Positions 17,967 through 26,354 of a stretch of 64,000 nt of DNA are shown piece after piece. The notes beneath the pieces are model-generated. The model did not search any database. It was not told the origin of the DNA and was given only the letters and a program-made list of their open reading frames with translations. Numbering within the stretch: position 1 is the stretch's first letter; every line of letters starts with the position of its first letter. The translations under genes were made by a program, and so were the position numbers. Source of the stretch: Methylohalomonas sp034521715 (GTDB lineage Bacteria > Pseudomonadota > Gammaproteobacteria > Methylohalomonadales > Methylohalomonadaceae); assembly GCA_034521715.1 (NCBI GenBank), contig JAXHLY010000003.1:372001-436000 (forward strand), given 5' to 3'.

Positions 17967-19094
17967 TCAGGCGACTTTCTGACTGCTGCAGCCGGCACCG
18001 CCCTTGCCTTCGGAGACCAGATGCGGTTTGGCGAGATGATCGTCGCTGTAATAGACCGGCAGTTCCGGCGCCATCGGTCCATCGGTACGCGGACCCTTGA
18101 GGAATACTTTCAGGGCCTTGAGCGGATGTCGGAAGGTGTCATCGACGGCCGTGGGTTCATAGCCACAATGGACCATGCAGTTGGCGCACTTGGGATTACG
18201 CCCGGTGCCCCATTTCTCCCAGTCGACTTCTTCCATCAGCTGCTTGAAGCTGGCGGAATAGCCTTCGCCGACCAGCAGGTAACAGGGCTTCTGCCAGCCG
18301 AAAATGTTGCGCGTCGGATTGCCCCAGGGCGTGCACTGATAGGTCTGATTGCCGGCCAGGAAATCGAGATACAGTGACGACTGGTTGAAGCGCCAGTTCC
18401 TGCCCTTGCCGAGCTTGAAGATATCACGGAACAGCTGCTTGGTTTCGCTGCGCTTCAGGAACACATCCTGGCGCGGTGCGCGTTCGTATTCGTAGCCGGG
18501 AGAGATGGTCGTGCCCTCGACACCAATCTCCATCATCGTATCCATGAACTCGGCTACTTCTTCCGGTGTTTCACCCTGGAACAGGGTGCAATTCACGGTC
18601 ACGCGGAAACCGCGATCCAGCGCCTTGCGCACGACCTCGATAACCTTGTCATAGACACCTTCACGGCAGACCGAGGCGTCATGATGCTGACGGTTGCCGT
18701 CGAGATGAATCGAGAATGTCAGATACGGTGACGGGCTGTAGTCATCCATGTGCTTGTCGAGCAGCAGCGCATTGGTACACAGATAGACAAACTTTTTCTT
18801 CTGGATGAAGCCGTCGACGATCTGCGGCATTTCCTTGTGAATCAGGGGTTCGCCGCCGGCGACGGAGACAACGGGGGCACCGCATTCATCGATGGCATCT
18901 ATGCACTGCTGATAGCTCAGGCGCTTGCGGAGGATTTCGTCCGGATAGTCGATCTTGCCGCAGCCGGCGCAGGCCAGGTTGCACTGGAACAACGGTTCCA
19001 GCATCAACACCAGGGGGTATTTTTTCTGCCTGCGGAGTTTCTTGCCGAGGATGTATTTACCAACACGATATTGCTGAATCAGGGGTACGCCCAT
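17967..19094 (-). CDS. hpnH: adenosyl-hopene transferase HpnH (radical SAM)
   Basis: 375-residue radical SAM enzyme that joins a 5'-deoxyadenosyl group to hopene, the first step of C35 hopanoid side-chain synthesis. The radical SAM cluster motif is CNLACAGC at about residues 38-45. SVAGGEPLIH and FSIHLDGNRQHHD are the following SAM-binding motifs. The C-terminal GRNPKCANCMVHCGYEPTA holds extra cysteines of the family. Length is normal. It heads the hpnH-hpnB-hpnM-mlaA unit and is divergent from dxs. Squalene-hopene cyclase is not in the window. Confidence 0.97.
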   Translation of the reverse strand: MGVPLIQQYRVGKYILGKKLRRQKKYPLVLMLEPLFQCNLACAGCGKIDYPDEILRKRLSYQQCIDAIDECGAPVVSVAGGEPLIHKEMPQIVDGFIQKKKFVYLCTNALLLDKHMDDYSPSPYLTFSIHLDGNRQHHDASVCREGVYDKVIEVVRKALDRGFRVTVNCTLFQGETPEEVAEFMDTMMEIGVEGTTISPGYEYERAPRQDVFLKRSETKQLFRDIFKLGKGRNWRFNQSSLYLDFLAGNQTYQCTPWGNPTRNIFGWQKPCYLLVGEGYSASFKQLMEEVDWEKWGTGRNPKCANCMVHCGYEPTAVDDTFRHPLKALKVFLKGPRTDGPMAPELPVYYSDDHLAKPHLVSEGKGGAGCSSQKVA

Positions 19095-19325
19095 TCGTGA
19101 AGCTCCCGTTATTTTTGGTTTACAGGTAGCGCGACCCGTAGGCTGAATTTCTGACTAAAAGACTAAGGTTAAGGGATACGTGCTGAAATGTACAGCACGC
19201 CCTTTGCCCTATGTTACTCATATCACACCGAAAGCTGGGACAATTTCCCGGCCGGTGGATTTCCTTGCACACCCCGGATGTCCCAGTAATAATGCCCGTT
19301 TGATTACAGGAATTCCGATAGAGTC

Positions 19326-21215
19326 ATGGCTGAGAAGTATTCTACCCCGTTGCTGGATACCCTATCTTCACCGGCGGATCTGCGGCGCCTGCCCGAGTCG
19401 CAACTGGAAACCCTGGCGGAAGAACTGCGCGGCGCGCTGCTGGGCTCCGTCAGCCAGAGCGGCGGCCATTTTGCCGCCGGCCTGGGCACTATCGAGCTGA
19501 CGATCGCCCTGCATTATCTCTATAACACCCCGGAAGACCGCCTGGTCTGGGACGTCGGCCACCAGGCCTATCCCCACAAGATCCTCACCGGCCGCCGCGA
19601 TCGGCTCGGCACCATCCGCCAGTGGGGCGGCCTGGCGCCGTTTCCGCGCCGAGATGAAAGCGAATACGATACGTTCGGCGTCGGCCATTCGAGTACCTCG
19701 ATCAGCGCCGCCCTGGGCATGGCGATCGCCGCCAGACATGACAACAGCGGCCGCAAGACCGTGGCCATTATCGGTGACGGCGGTCTGACGGCGGGCATGG
19801 CCTTCGAGGCGCTCAATCACGCCGGCGACCTCAAGGCCGACATGCTGGTGATCCTCAACGACAACAACATGTCGATCTCGCCGAATGTCGGCGCGCTGTC
19901 CAGCCGTTTTGCCCAGATTCTGTCCGGCAAGCTGTATGCCTCGGTCAAGGAGCAGGGCAAACGGGTGCTATCGATAATGCCACCGATGTGGGAGCTGGCA
20001 CGACGCGCCGAGGAACACGTCAAGGGCCTCATCGTGCCCGGCACCCTGTTCGAGGAGTTCGGATTCAATTATATCGGCCCGATCGACGGTCATGACCTGC
20101 CGACCCTGATCAGCACCCTGCGCAACATCCAGGCCCTCGAGGGCCCGCAGTTCCTGCACATCATCACCCAGAAGGGCAAGGGCTACGCGCCCGCCGAGGA
20201 CGACCCGGTCAAGTACCACGGTGTGACGCCGTTCGATCCCCAGCTCGGTATCGTGCCCTCCGGCAAGGCCAAGAAGCCGACCTACAGCAATATTTTCGGT
20301 GACTGGGCCTGCGACATGGCCGCCCGGGACGAACGCATGGTGGCGATCACGCCGGCCATGTGCGAGGGCTCGGATCTGAAACGCTTCTGCAAGGAATACC
20401 CGGATCGCTATTTCGACGTCGGCATCGCCGAGCAGCACAGCGTGACCGTTGCCGCCGGTATGGCCTGTGACGGCCTCAAGCCGGTGGTGGCGATCTATTC
20501 GACGTTCCTGCAGCGTGCCTACGACCAGCTGGTCCATGACGTGGTGGTACAGAAGCTGCCGGTGCTGTTCGCCATCGACCGTGCCGGGCCCGTCGGTGCC
20601 GATGGCCCGACGCATAACGGGTCGTACGATATCAGCTTCATGCGCTGCCTGCCGGACGTCGTGGTCATGACGCCGGCCGACGAGAATGAGTGCCGGCAGA
20701 TGCTTTATACCGGCTATTGCCTGGATCAGCCGGCGGCCGTGCGTTACCCCCGCGGCGGCGGCCCGGGCGTCGAGGTACACAAGGAGATGACCGCGCTGCC
20801 CCTCGGCAAGGCGCAACTGCGGCGCCGGGGCAGGGGTACGGCCATCCTGGCTTTCGGTACCCCGCTGGATATTGCCGCCGAAGTTGCCGAGCGGACTGAT
20901 GCCACGCTGGTCAACATGCGCTTCGTCAAGCCGATCGACGAGGACATGATCCTGCAGCTGGCCGAGAGTCATGACCAGCTGGTGACCATCGAGGAGAACG
21001 TTATTCAGGGTGGTGCCGGCAGTGCCGTGAATGAGGTACTGGCCGCCCATAATGTCAGTGTACGGATCGCCAACTATGGTCTGCCGGATCGGCTTATCCA
21101 CCATGGCTCACGCGATGACATGCTCAGGGACGCGGGCATGACCGTGGAAACCTTCAGCGAATTCGTGCGGAATCTGCAGAAAGGTCTGGAGCCGGTGGCC
21201 GCGCGTGAAGCGTGA
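19326..21215 (+). CDS. dxs: 1-deoxy-D-xylulose-5-phosphate synthase
   Basis: 629-residue thiamine-diphosphate enzyme that condenses pyruvate and glyceraldehyde-3-phosphate, the first step of the MEP isoprenoid pathway. Motifs: DVGHQAYPHKILTGRRD, the ThDP site from GDGGLTAGMAFEALNHAG to NDNNMSIS, the pyrimidine-domain DVGIAEQHSVTVAAG, and the transketolase C domain. The start is ATG 19326. The 230-bp gap to hpnH must hold promoters for both directions. Its place beside hopanoid genes suggests dedicated precursor supply. Confidence 0.97.
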   Translation: MAEKYSTPLLDTLSSPADLRRLPESQLETLAEELRGALLGSVSQSGGHFAAGLGTIELTIALHYLYNTPEDRLVWDVGHQAYPHKILTGRRDRLGTIRQWGGLAPFPRRDESEYDTFGVGHSSTSISAALGMAIAARHDNSGRKTVAIIGDGGLTAGMAFEALNHAGDLKADMLVILNDNNMSISPNVGALSSRFAQILSGKLYASVKEQGKRVLSIMPPMWELARRAEEHVKGLIVPGTLFEEFGFNYIGPIDGHDLPTLISTLRNIQALEGPQFLHIITQKGKGYAPAEDDPVKYHGVTPFDPQLGIVPSGKAKKPTYSNIFGDWACDMAARDERMVAITPAMCEGSDLKRFCKEYPDRYFDVGIAEQHSVTVAAGMACDGLKPVVAIYSTFLQRAYDQLVHDVVVQKLPVLFAIDRAGPVGADGPTHNGSYDISFMRCLPDVVVMTPADENECRQMLYTGYCLDQPAAVRYPRGGGPGVEVHKEMTALPLGKAQLRRRGRGTAILAFGTPLDIAAEVAERTDATLVNMRFVKPIDEDMILQLAESHDQLVTIEENVIQGGAGSAVNEVLAAHNVSVRIANYGLPDRLIHHGSRDDMLRDAGMTVETFSEFVRNLQKGLEPVAAREA

Positions 21216-21260
21216 ATAGGGATTAGGGAATGATGTGATAGAGGGAATTGAAAGGTTCCC

Positions 21261-21323
21261 TGTAGGAGCCCGGTTTACCGGGCGAAGTTGGTATTTCTTC
21301 GCGCAGCAAGCTGCGCTCCTGCA
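21261..21323. repeat. REP-like palindromic element, copy 1
   Basis: Imperfect inverted repeat: TGTAGGAGCCCGGTTTACCG at the left, the complementary CTGCGCTCCTGCA at the right, with a TTCGCGCAGCAAG stretch between. It lies between the convergent ends of dxs and the AEP transaminase gene and could serve as a bidirectional terminator. A second copy at 23786-23852 has the same orientation and shares 31 identical bases at its left arm. GTGAA-type heptamer fragments flank it on both sides. Confidence 0.85.
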
Positions 21324-21334
21324 CGAGATACGTT

Positions 21335-22411
21335 TCACGTTTTACGTTTTACTAACCTGCCCACTTCCTCCACCAGCCGCTGCAAATCACTTTCACTGAC
21401 CGCGCCCATCACCGCGATGCGGAAGATGGTACTGGCAAGTTCACCCTGGCCGGCGTAGATGATGAAGCCGGCCGTCTTGAGGGCATCATGCAGCCGCGCA
21501 TACTCCATGCCGGCCGGCAGCCTGAAGGCATTCAGAACGCAGGAACTGGCATCGGCCGGCAGCAGCGGTTCGATACCTTGCTGCTCGAAACCCTCACGCA
21601 CCAGGGCCATTCGCCGGCGATAATGATCACGGCGGGACTGCCAGCCCCCTTCTTCAAAAAACTCGGCCAGCGCTTCGGCGAGTGCATAACAGCACTGCAC
21701 GGATTGCGTGAACGGCGTGCCACCGGCAATCTGCTGCTGTTCATACGTTTCCAGATCGAGATAGACACTGCGGGATGTGCCCCGCTCCAGCGCTTCTCTG
21801 TGCGTAATTACAAAGGAAACACCGGGCACCCCATGCAGGCACTTGTTCGCCGTGGCGGCGCAGCCGGCTACGGGCCAGTTATCGAAATCGATGGCCTCGG
21901 CGCCGAAGCTGCTGACGGCATCGATCAGCATTTCCGCCTGGCACAGTTCGGCCAGCCTGCCGATGGCTGCCAGATCGTTGAGCCGGCCGGTCGTGGTTTC
22001 GTGGTGAACAATCGCAATATGGGAATAATTGCCGGTCTTCAGTTGTTCTTCCACCATGCGGTTATCAACCGGCTCGCCCCAGCTGGCGGTTACCGTGTCA
22101 TGTTCAATACTGTAAGCGGCAGCCATTTTCGCCATGCGCGCCCCGTAGACACCGTTGTCAATAATCAATATTCGGCCGTCGGCCGGTACCAGGCTGGTCA
22201 GCATGGCTTCAACTGCCGCGGTACCGGACCCGGTCAGCAGGATGGCCGACCATTGTGACGGTTTCAGGCCATAAACCTTTAACAGTTCAGTTCGAATGCC
22301 GGTCTGCAGCTCGCTGAACTCCGGTTCGCGATGACACAGGTCCGGGCGCAGCAATGCCTGACGTACGCGCGTACTGAGCGTTACCGGACCGGGATTGAGC
22401 AGAAGATTCAT
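21335..22411 (-). CDS. phnW: 2-aminoethylphosphonate:pyruvate transaminase
   Basis: 358-residue class V aminotransferase of the PhnW type, converting phosphonoacetaldehyde to 2-aminoethylphosphonate (AEP) in the biosynthetic direction. Motifs: LLNPGPVTLSTRVRQALL at the N-terminus, LLTGSGTAAVEAMLTSLVP, IVHHETTTGRLND, and the PLP lysine in ATANKCLHGVPG. Length matches the family. It is last in the operon cytidylyltransferase-pepM-ppd-phnW, 43 bp after ppd, which argues for synthesis rather than degradation of AEP. Its C-terminal codons (VKRKT) lie in a GTGAAAC-like repeat. Confidence 0.94.
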   Translation of the reverse strand: MNLLLNPGPVTLSTRVRQALLRPDLCHREPEFSELQTGIRTELLKVYGLKPSQWSAILLTGSGTAAVEAMLTSLVPADGRILIIDNGVYGARMAKMAAAYSIEHDTVTASWGEPVDNRMVEEQLKTGNYSHIAIVHHETTTGRLNDLAAIGRLAELCQAEMLIDAVSSFGAEAIDFDNWPVAGCAATANKCLHGVPGVSFVITHREALERGTSRSVYLDLETYEQQQIAGGTPFTQSVQCCYALAEALAEFFEEGGWQSRRDHYRRRMALVREGFEQQGIEPLLPADASSCVLNAFRLPAGMEYARLHDALKTAGFIIYAGQGELASTIFRIAVMGAVSESDLQRLVEEVGRLVKRKT

Positions 22412-22454
22412 ATAAAATGATTATAAGCGTTGGCAGGTCGTTAAAGACAACCTG

Positions 22455-23609
22455 TCAAAAATGCGAGCCGATATGCTGCATCAGCCGCCGCAGTATATCG
22501 GGAGGTGTTATTGCCGGGCGCGGCAGGTCCGCCAGCGTGCCGCTTCTGATTTTGAGATGCGCGAAACGCGGTCCCGCCATAGTGTCAGCGCTCATGATAT
22601 GTTCGATCACCTCTGTCGTATCACCGTCGATTGCCAGTGCATAGCCGCAGGCCGTCGCGATGTCGGCAAAGCAGATACCCCCGGCGACGGTTGCCTGGGC
22701 ACCGGTGGAATCATGTACCTCGTTATCCAGCAGGATGTGATGGAAGTTCGGTCCCGCATAAATACCCGCGGTGGCGAAATTGCCCATGCGCATGAGGGCG
22801 GCACCATCTCCGTCGATGACAACGACTTTCAGGTCGGGCCGTGCTAACGCCAGGCCGAGAGCGAATGATGATGCGCAGCCCATGGATCCGACCATGTAAA
22901 GTTGGTTAGGCCGATCTCCGAGTGCATAAAGTTCGCGGCCGGTGTAGCCGGTTGTGGCGATCACTACCGTTCCCTGTTCCGGCGTATACCGGCGGATGAT
23001 ATCAAGTGCCTCGCGGCGAGATGGGCGCTCGCCGTGCCGCCATTCATACTGGCGCCGGCAGTGACCATTATCAGCACACGGTACAGGATCACGCTGTAAT
23101 TCGTGTGCGGCTACAGTATCCTTGCGCATGAGGAAACCAAAGGGGCGCTGCTGCTCGTGCAGGTATTCACCCGCGCGCAGCAGTGCCGGCATGACCCCCG
23201 CGCTGCTGGCGGGAAATACTTCCCATGGCACTTCCATTGTTGTCAGCATGTCACCGGTAATCCGGCCCATCAATTCATGTTGCGGTTCGTCACTGACATC
23301 GGGTGCACCACGATGGGTGCAAATCAGCAGTAATGGAATACGGAACACCCACGCCAGCGATGTCAGCGGACTCACTGCATTGCCAAGCCCCGAGTTCTGC
23401 ATCATTACCACGGCGCGTTCCCCACCCACGGCGGCACCGGCGGCCGTTGCCAGTGCGTCGCCTTCATTCGCCGAGGAAATGTAATTCAGCGAGGTGTCGT
23501 TGATAACGTAATTAATGAACGGCGTCAGGAAAGAGCAGGGTACGCCGGTGTAGCGGCTGTAGCCGAGCTGCTTCGCCGTGTCGACAAAATCACTCGCTTC
23601 GATGGTCAT
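22455..23609 (-). CDS. ppd: phosphonopyruvate decarboxylase
   Basis: 384-residue thiamine-diphosphate enzyme that decarboxylates phosphonopyruvate to phosphonoacetaldehyde, pulling the unfavourable PEP mutase reaction forward. N-terminal Pyr domain with GVPCSFLTPFINYVIND and SSANEGDALATAAGAAVGG. C-terminal PP domain with the ThDP/Mg2+ motif from IDGDGAALMRMGNF through LLDNEVHDSTGAQ. The start is ATG 23609-23607. No Shine-Dalgarno is visible: 11 bp upstream begins a 133-bp array of 7-bp repeats. Confidence 0.95.
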   Translation of the reverse strand: MTIEASDFVDTAKQLGYSRYTGVPCSFLTPFINYVINDTSLNYISSANEGDALATAAGAAVGGERAVVMMQNSGLGNAVSPLTSLAWVFRIPLLLICTHRGAPDVSDEPQHELMGRITGDMLTTMEVPWEVFPASSAGVMPALLRAGEYLHEQQRPFGFLMRKDTVAAHELQRDPVPCADNGHCRRQYEWRHGERPSRREALDIIRRYTPEQGTVVIATTGYTGRELYALGDRPNQLYMVGSMGCASSFALGLALARPDLKVVVIDGDGAALMRMGNFATAGIYAGPNFHHILLDNEVHDSTGAQATVAGGICFADIATACGYALAIDGDTTEVIEHIMSADTMAGPRFAHLKIRSGTLADLPRPAITPPDILRRLMQHIGSHF

Positions 23610-23620
23610 TGGTTAAATAG

Positions 23621-23753
23621 TGAATCGTGAATCGTGAATCGTGAATCGTGAATCGTGAATCGTGAATCGTGAATCGTGAATCGTGAATCGTGAATCGTGA
23701 ATCGTGAATCGTGAATCGTGAATCGTGAATCGTGAATCGTGAATCGTGAATCG
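23621..23753. repeat. heptanucleotide tandem array, 19 copies
   Basis: Nineteen uninterrupted perfect copies of TGAATCG (133 bp) directly upstream of the ppd start on the minus strand. The unit is not a codon multiple and shows no spacers, so it is a simple tandem repeat (VNTR), not CRISPR and not coding. Perfect identity implies recent expansion. It occupies the place of the leader and ribosome-binding region of ppd, so copy number could change ppd-phnW expression. Confidence 0.97.
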
Positions 23754-23785
23754 ATAGATTGATAGGGGTAATCGGAAAAGTTCCC

Positions 23786-23852
23786 TGTAGGAGCCCGGTT
23801 TACCGGGCGAATGGGAAATCGGTTCATTCGCGCAGCAAGTCGCGCTCCTGCA
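23786..23852. repeat. REP-like palindromic element, copy 2
   Basis: Second copy of the element at 21261-21323, in the same orientation: left arm TGTAGGAGCCCGGTTTACCG, right arm GCGCTCCTGCA. It lies between the pepM stop and the heptamer array. The two copies bracket ppd and phnW as direct repeats. Next to it, at the 3' end of pepM, the minus strand reads GTGAAACGTGAAA, a variant of the array heptamer. Confidence 0.85.
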
Positions 23853-23861
23853 AGTCGCATT

Positions 23862-25530
23862 TCACGTTTCACGTTTCATGCTGCCCTGGGCAAAATCACC
23901 GGCGCGATCGATATCATCCAGTGTGTTTACATCCAGCCAGTGACCGTTAATGTAATTGACCCGGATCGGTCTGTCGTTTTCCACCAGATGGTTGAGCAGT
24001 TCCGGCAGGCCCAGCTGGCTGAAATCATTGCGTGACTGCAATTCATGCAGGCCTTCACGCAGCCATTTTACGCCGTCACCGCGGGCGTGAAGCATGCCGA
24101 TCCAGCGACCCGATGGTTCACCATAACGCGAATCGGCCTCGGCCGACATATGCTGCAGATAGACGTCTTCCCGGAACAGGGATCGGTCATCGTCGCGGCT
24201 ACAATAGGCATAATCGGGAGAACCGCTGATATAGCTACCGTTAATCTGTGAATCAACGACGACGCTCAGTTCGCCGTTACCATCCAACAGATCGCGCAGT
24301 ATGTAACTTCGAAACAGCAGGTCACCATAGGTGAGCAGCAGCTCATTGCCGAAATCATTTTCAGCACAACTCAGCGATACCAGTTCGCCGGTTGACTCGT
24401 GCCGGTCGTTGATACGTATATTGATGCCACTGGGATCAATGGCGTCGGCACGGTAGCCGGCAACGACCGTCGTCTGATTGATACCGTGGCGCTTGAATTC
24501 ATCCACCAGCCGTCTCAACAGCGGCTTACCGTTGACCGGCAGCATGACCTTGGGGCGGTCATGGGTCAGCTCCCGCAGGGCACTGCCGCGGCTGGCAGCC
24601 AGCACAACGGCACGCGTTTCACCACCGGCCGGCTTCAGGTAACGTTCCTGGGCGCGGGTCAGTTCATCCGCTCCCTGCAGTTCAAACAGATGGTCGACGC
24701 TGGCGATGCGATCTTCCACGTCGGCAACGGATTCATTCCGCTGTATAGCCTCGGCAATATGCTCCATGGCTGTGACCGACGCGCGTATCATTTGGTTGGC
24801 CCAGATCACCATGCTGATACCGGCCTGGCGAAAGACATCCGTCGGTGTACTGTAATACTTGGTCGGCACAATAACCAGCGGGCAGCGATTGCCCCATTCG
24901 CGGGCAAAGTCGAGTATCTCGGTCGGGCGTGAAAGTTTGCTGTGAATGAGGATACCGTCCCGCGCCGGCGGCATAGTAGGCCTCGGCGCGATTCAGCGCC
25001 TCAGCTCATGCCCCAGCCGGCGATTAATGCTTCAATGCGGGCAATGATGCAAAAGTCGGGGTCCTTCTGGCTGTCCTTGCCGGCCTTGATTTTGCCGCAG
25101 AATTCGTCGATGTCCGCCAGCGGCTGGCGTTCGCCGTTGATAAAGCTGTTCAATTTCGGGAATTGCTTGTCCTCTATTGCAACCCCGGCAATATTGCGTT
25201 GCTCGAGTTTTTTTACCAGCCGGCGCATGTTGTTGAAGTTGCCATAGCCGGTATCGCCATCCAGCAGGATGGGAATATCGGTGATATCCGACATGAACTC
25301 CAGCATATCGACGATTTGTGTCCAGCTGGCTTCATTGCTGTCACGAACACCATACTGGGTGGATATTGCCAGGCCGCTGGCCCAGATTCCCTGAATCCAC
25401 AGCGCTCGACAATGCGCGCGGAGACACCATTGTGTGCCTCCATCATGAATTCAAGCTGCTGTGATTCCAGCAACTGCCGCAGGCGTCCCGCCTTGGCCGG
25501 AAATTTCAGTGTTTTTGGCTGGCTTGTCAT
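23862..25530 (-). CDS. pepM: PEP mutase fused to nucleotidyltransferase (three frameshifts)
   Basis: Phosphoenolpyruvate mutase forms the C-P bond of phosphonates. The N-terminal part starts at ATG 25530 (FMMEAHNGVSARIVERCGF). Metal and active-site motifs follow in the next frame: DGDTGYGNFNNM and the diagnostic EDKQFPKLNS. After GRDGILIHSKLSRPTEI comes a second domain of about 240 residues, a nucleotidyltransferase (VVLAASRGSALREL, RPKVMLPVNGKPLL, LTYGDLLF). The frame changes at about 25390-25400, about 25004 and about 24959; each is explained by one base. Without them the protein is about 555 residues. It starts directly after the stop of the upstream cytidylyltransferase. The gene is real; whether the shifts are is uncertain. 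Confidence 0.9.
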
Positions 25531-26283
25531 TTATGTGCCCGGCAAGGTGATTCTTGGCAGTATATGCTGTTCAGCCAACTGCACATCAGCGGGAAAATCA
25601 ATCTCGATCCAGGCCGCACCCGTAATGTCCTCATAACCAAAGGCTTCTGGCGTATCCAGCAGTTTGTCGCGGAGTACTTCCTCATAAGGCTCATCCTGCC
25701 GGTTATCTGCCAGGTAGCGGCTGCAGGTGGCCGCGATACTGCCGGCCATGGCCGGTGCAAATCGGAAAAAACCGACCGATTCCCCCTGGAAATCGAATTG
25801 CAGATTCTTGTCGATCCGCTTGCGGAAATCAATCAGGCGGCCGTTACTGACACAGAGCTTTACCGGTTCTTCACCGGTCTCAAAATTACGGTCCAGCAGA
25901 AAACAGTTTTCGTGTCGACTTGTCAGCAGGCGTTTCATCAGTGTGTGCTCATAGAGTACGTCAGCGTCCATCAGCAATATCGGATTATCGCCGGTGAGAA
26001 TATCAGCCGCACTGTGCAGGCTGACTACGCTGCCCCGGCGGTAGTCGGGATTGTGGCGCGTGTCTATCGTCAGACCGTGGCCGTGCCGGGACAACTCATG
26101 CTCGATCTGGTCGGCCTGATAGCCGGTGACCACTGTGATTGTGCAAACATCGTAATGGCGCAGTATGTGTAGATGACGGGCCAGCAATGACATGCCGCCG
26201 AACTGCAGCAGGGATTTCGGGCGCTCGGCGGCTGTTTCACCGAGGCGCTGACCGACCCCGGCGGCGAGAATGACGGCATGCAT
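25531..26283 (-). CDS. PntC-like AEP cytidylyltransferase / sugar-nucleotidyltransferase
   Basis: 250-residue stand-alone nucleotidyltransferase. Motifs: MHAVILAAGVGQRLGE with the nucleotide-binding loop, ERPKSLLQFGG, LLMDADVLYE (metal-binding aspartate), and ITGAAWIEIDFPAD near the C-terminus. In phosphonate clusters such enzymes (PntC) transfer CMP to AEP for use as a lipid or glycan head group. It is the first gene of the operon and abuts pepM (TAA followed by ATG). The CMP specificity is inferred from context. No CDP-alcohol phosphotransferase is visible nearby. Confidence 0.82.
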   Translation of the reverse strand: MHAVILAAGVGQRLGETAAERPKSLLQFGGMSLLARHLHILRHYDVCTITVVTGYQADQIEHELSRHGHGLTIDTRHNPDYRRGSVVSLHSAADILTGDNPILLMDADVLYEHTLMKRLLTSRHENCFLLDRNFETGEEPVKLCVSNGRLIDFRKRIDKNLQFDFQGESVGFFRFAPAMAGSIAATCSRYLADNRQDEPYEEVLRDKLLDTPEAFGYEDITGAAWIEIDFPADVQLAEQHILPRITLPGT

Positions 26284-26354
26284 GGGACTGGTACTCGTTT
26301 CAGTAAACTATCAATATTAAATGCTAGCCACGGGCAACTCAAAGGCCGGGGATG

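Noticed and set aside
19968..21104. 378-codon minus-strand frame opposite dxs
   Set aside because: Shadow of the dxs coding frame; Arg/His/Gly-rich with no motif.
23621..23753. Heptamer array as a CRISPR
   Set aside because: Units are contiguous, only 7 bp long and without spacers; no cas genes are near.
23606..23872. 88-codon frame with repeated FTIHDSR
   Set aside because: It is the translation of the 7-bp tandem array and REP element, not a gene.
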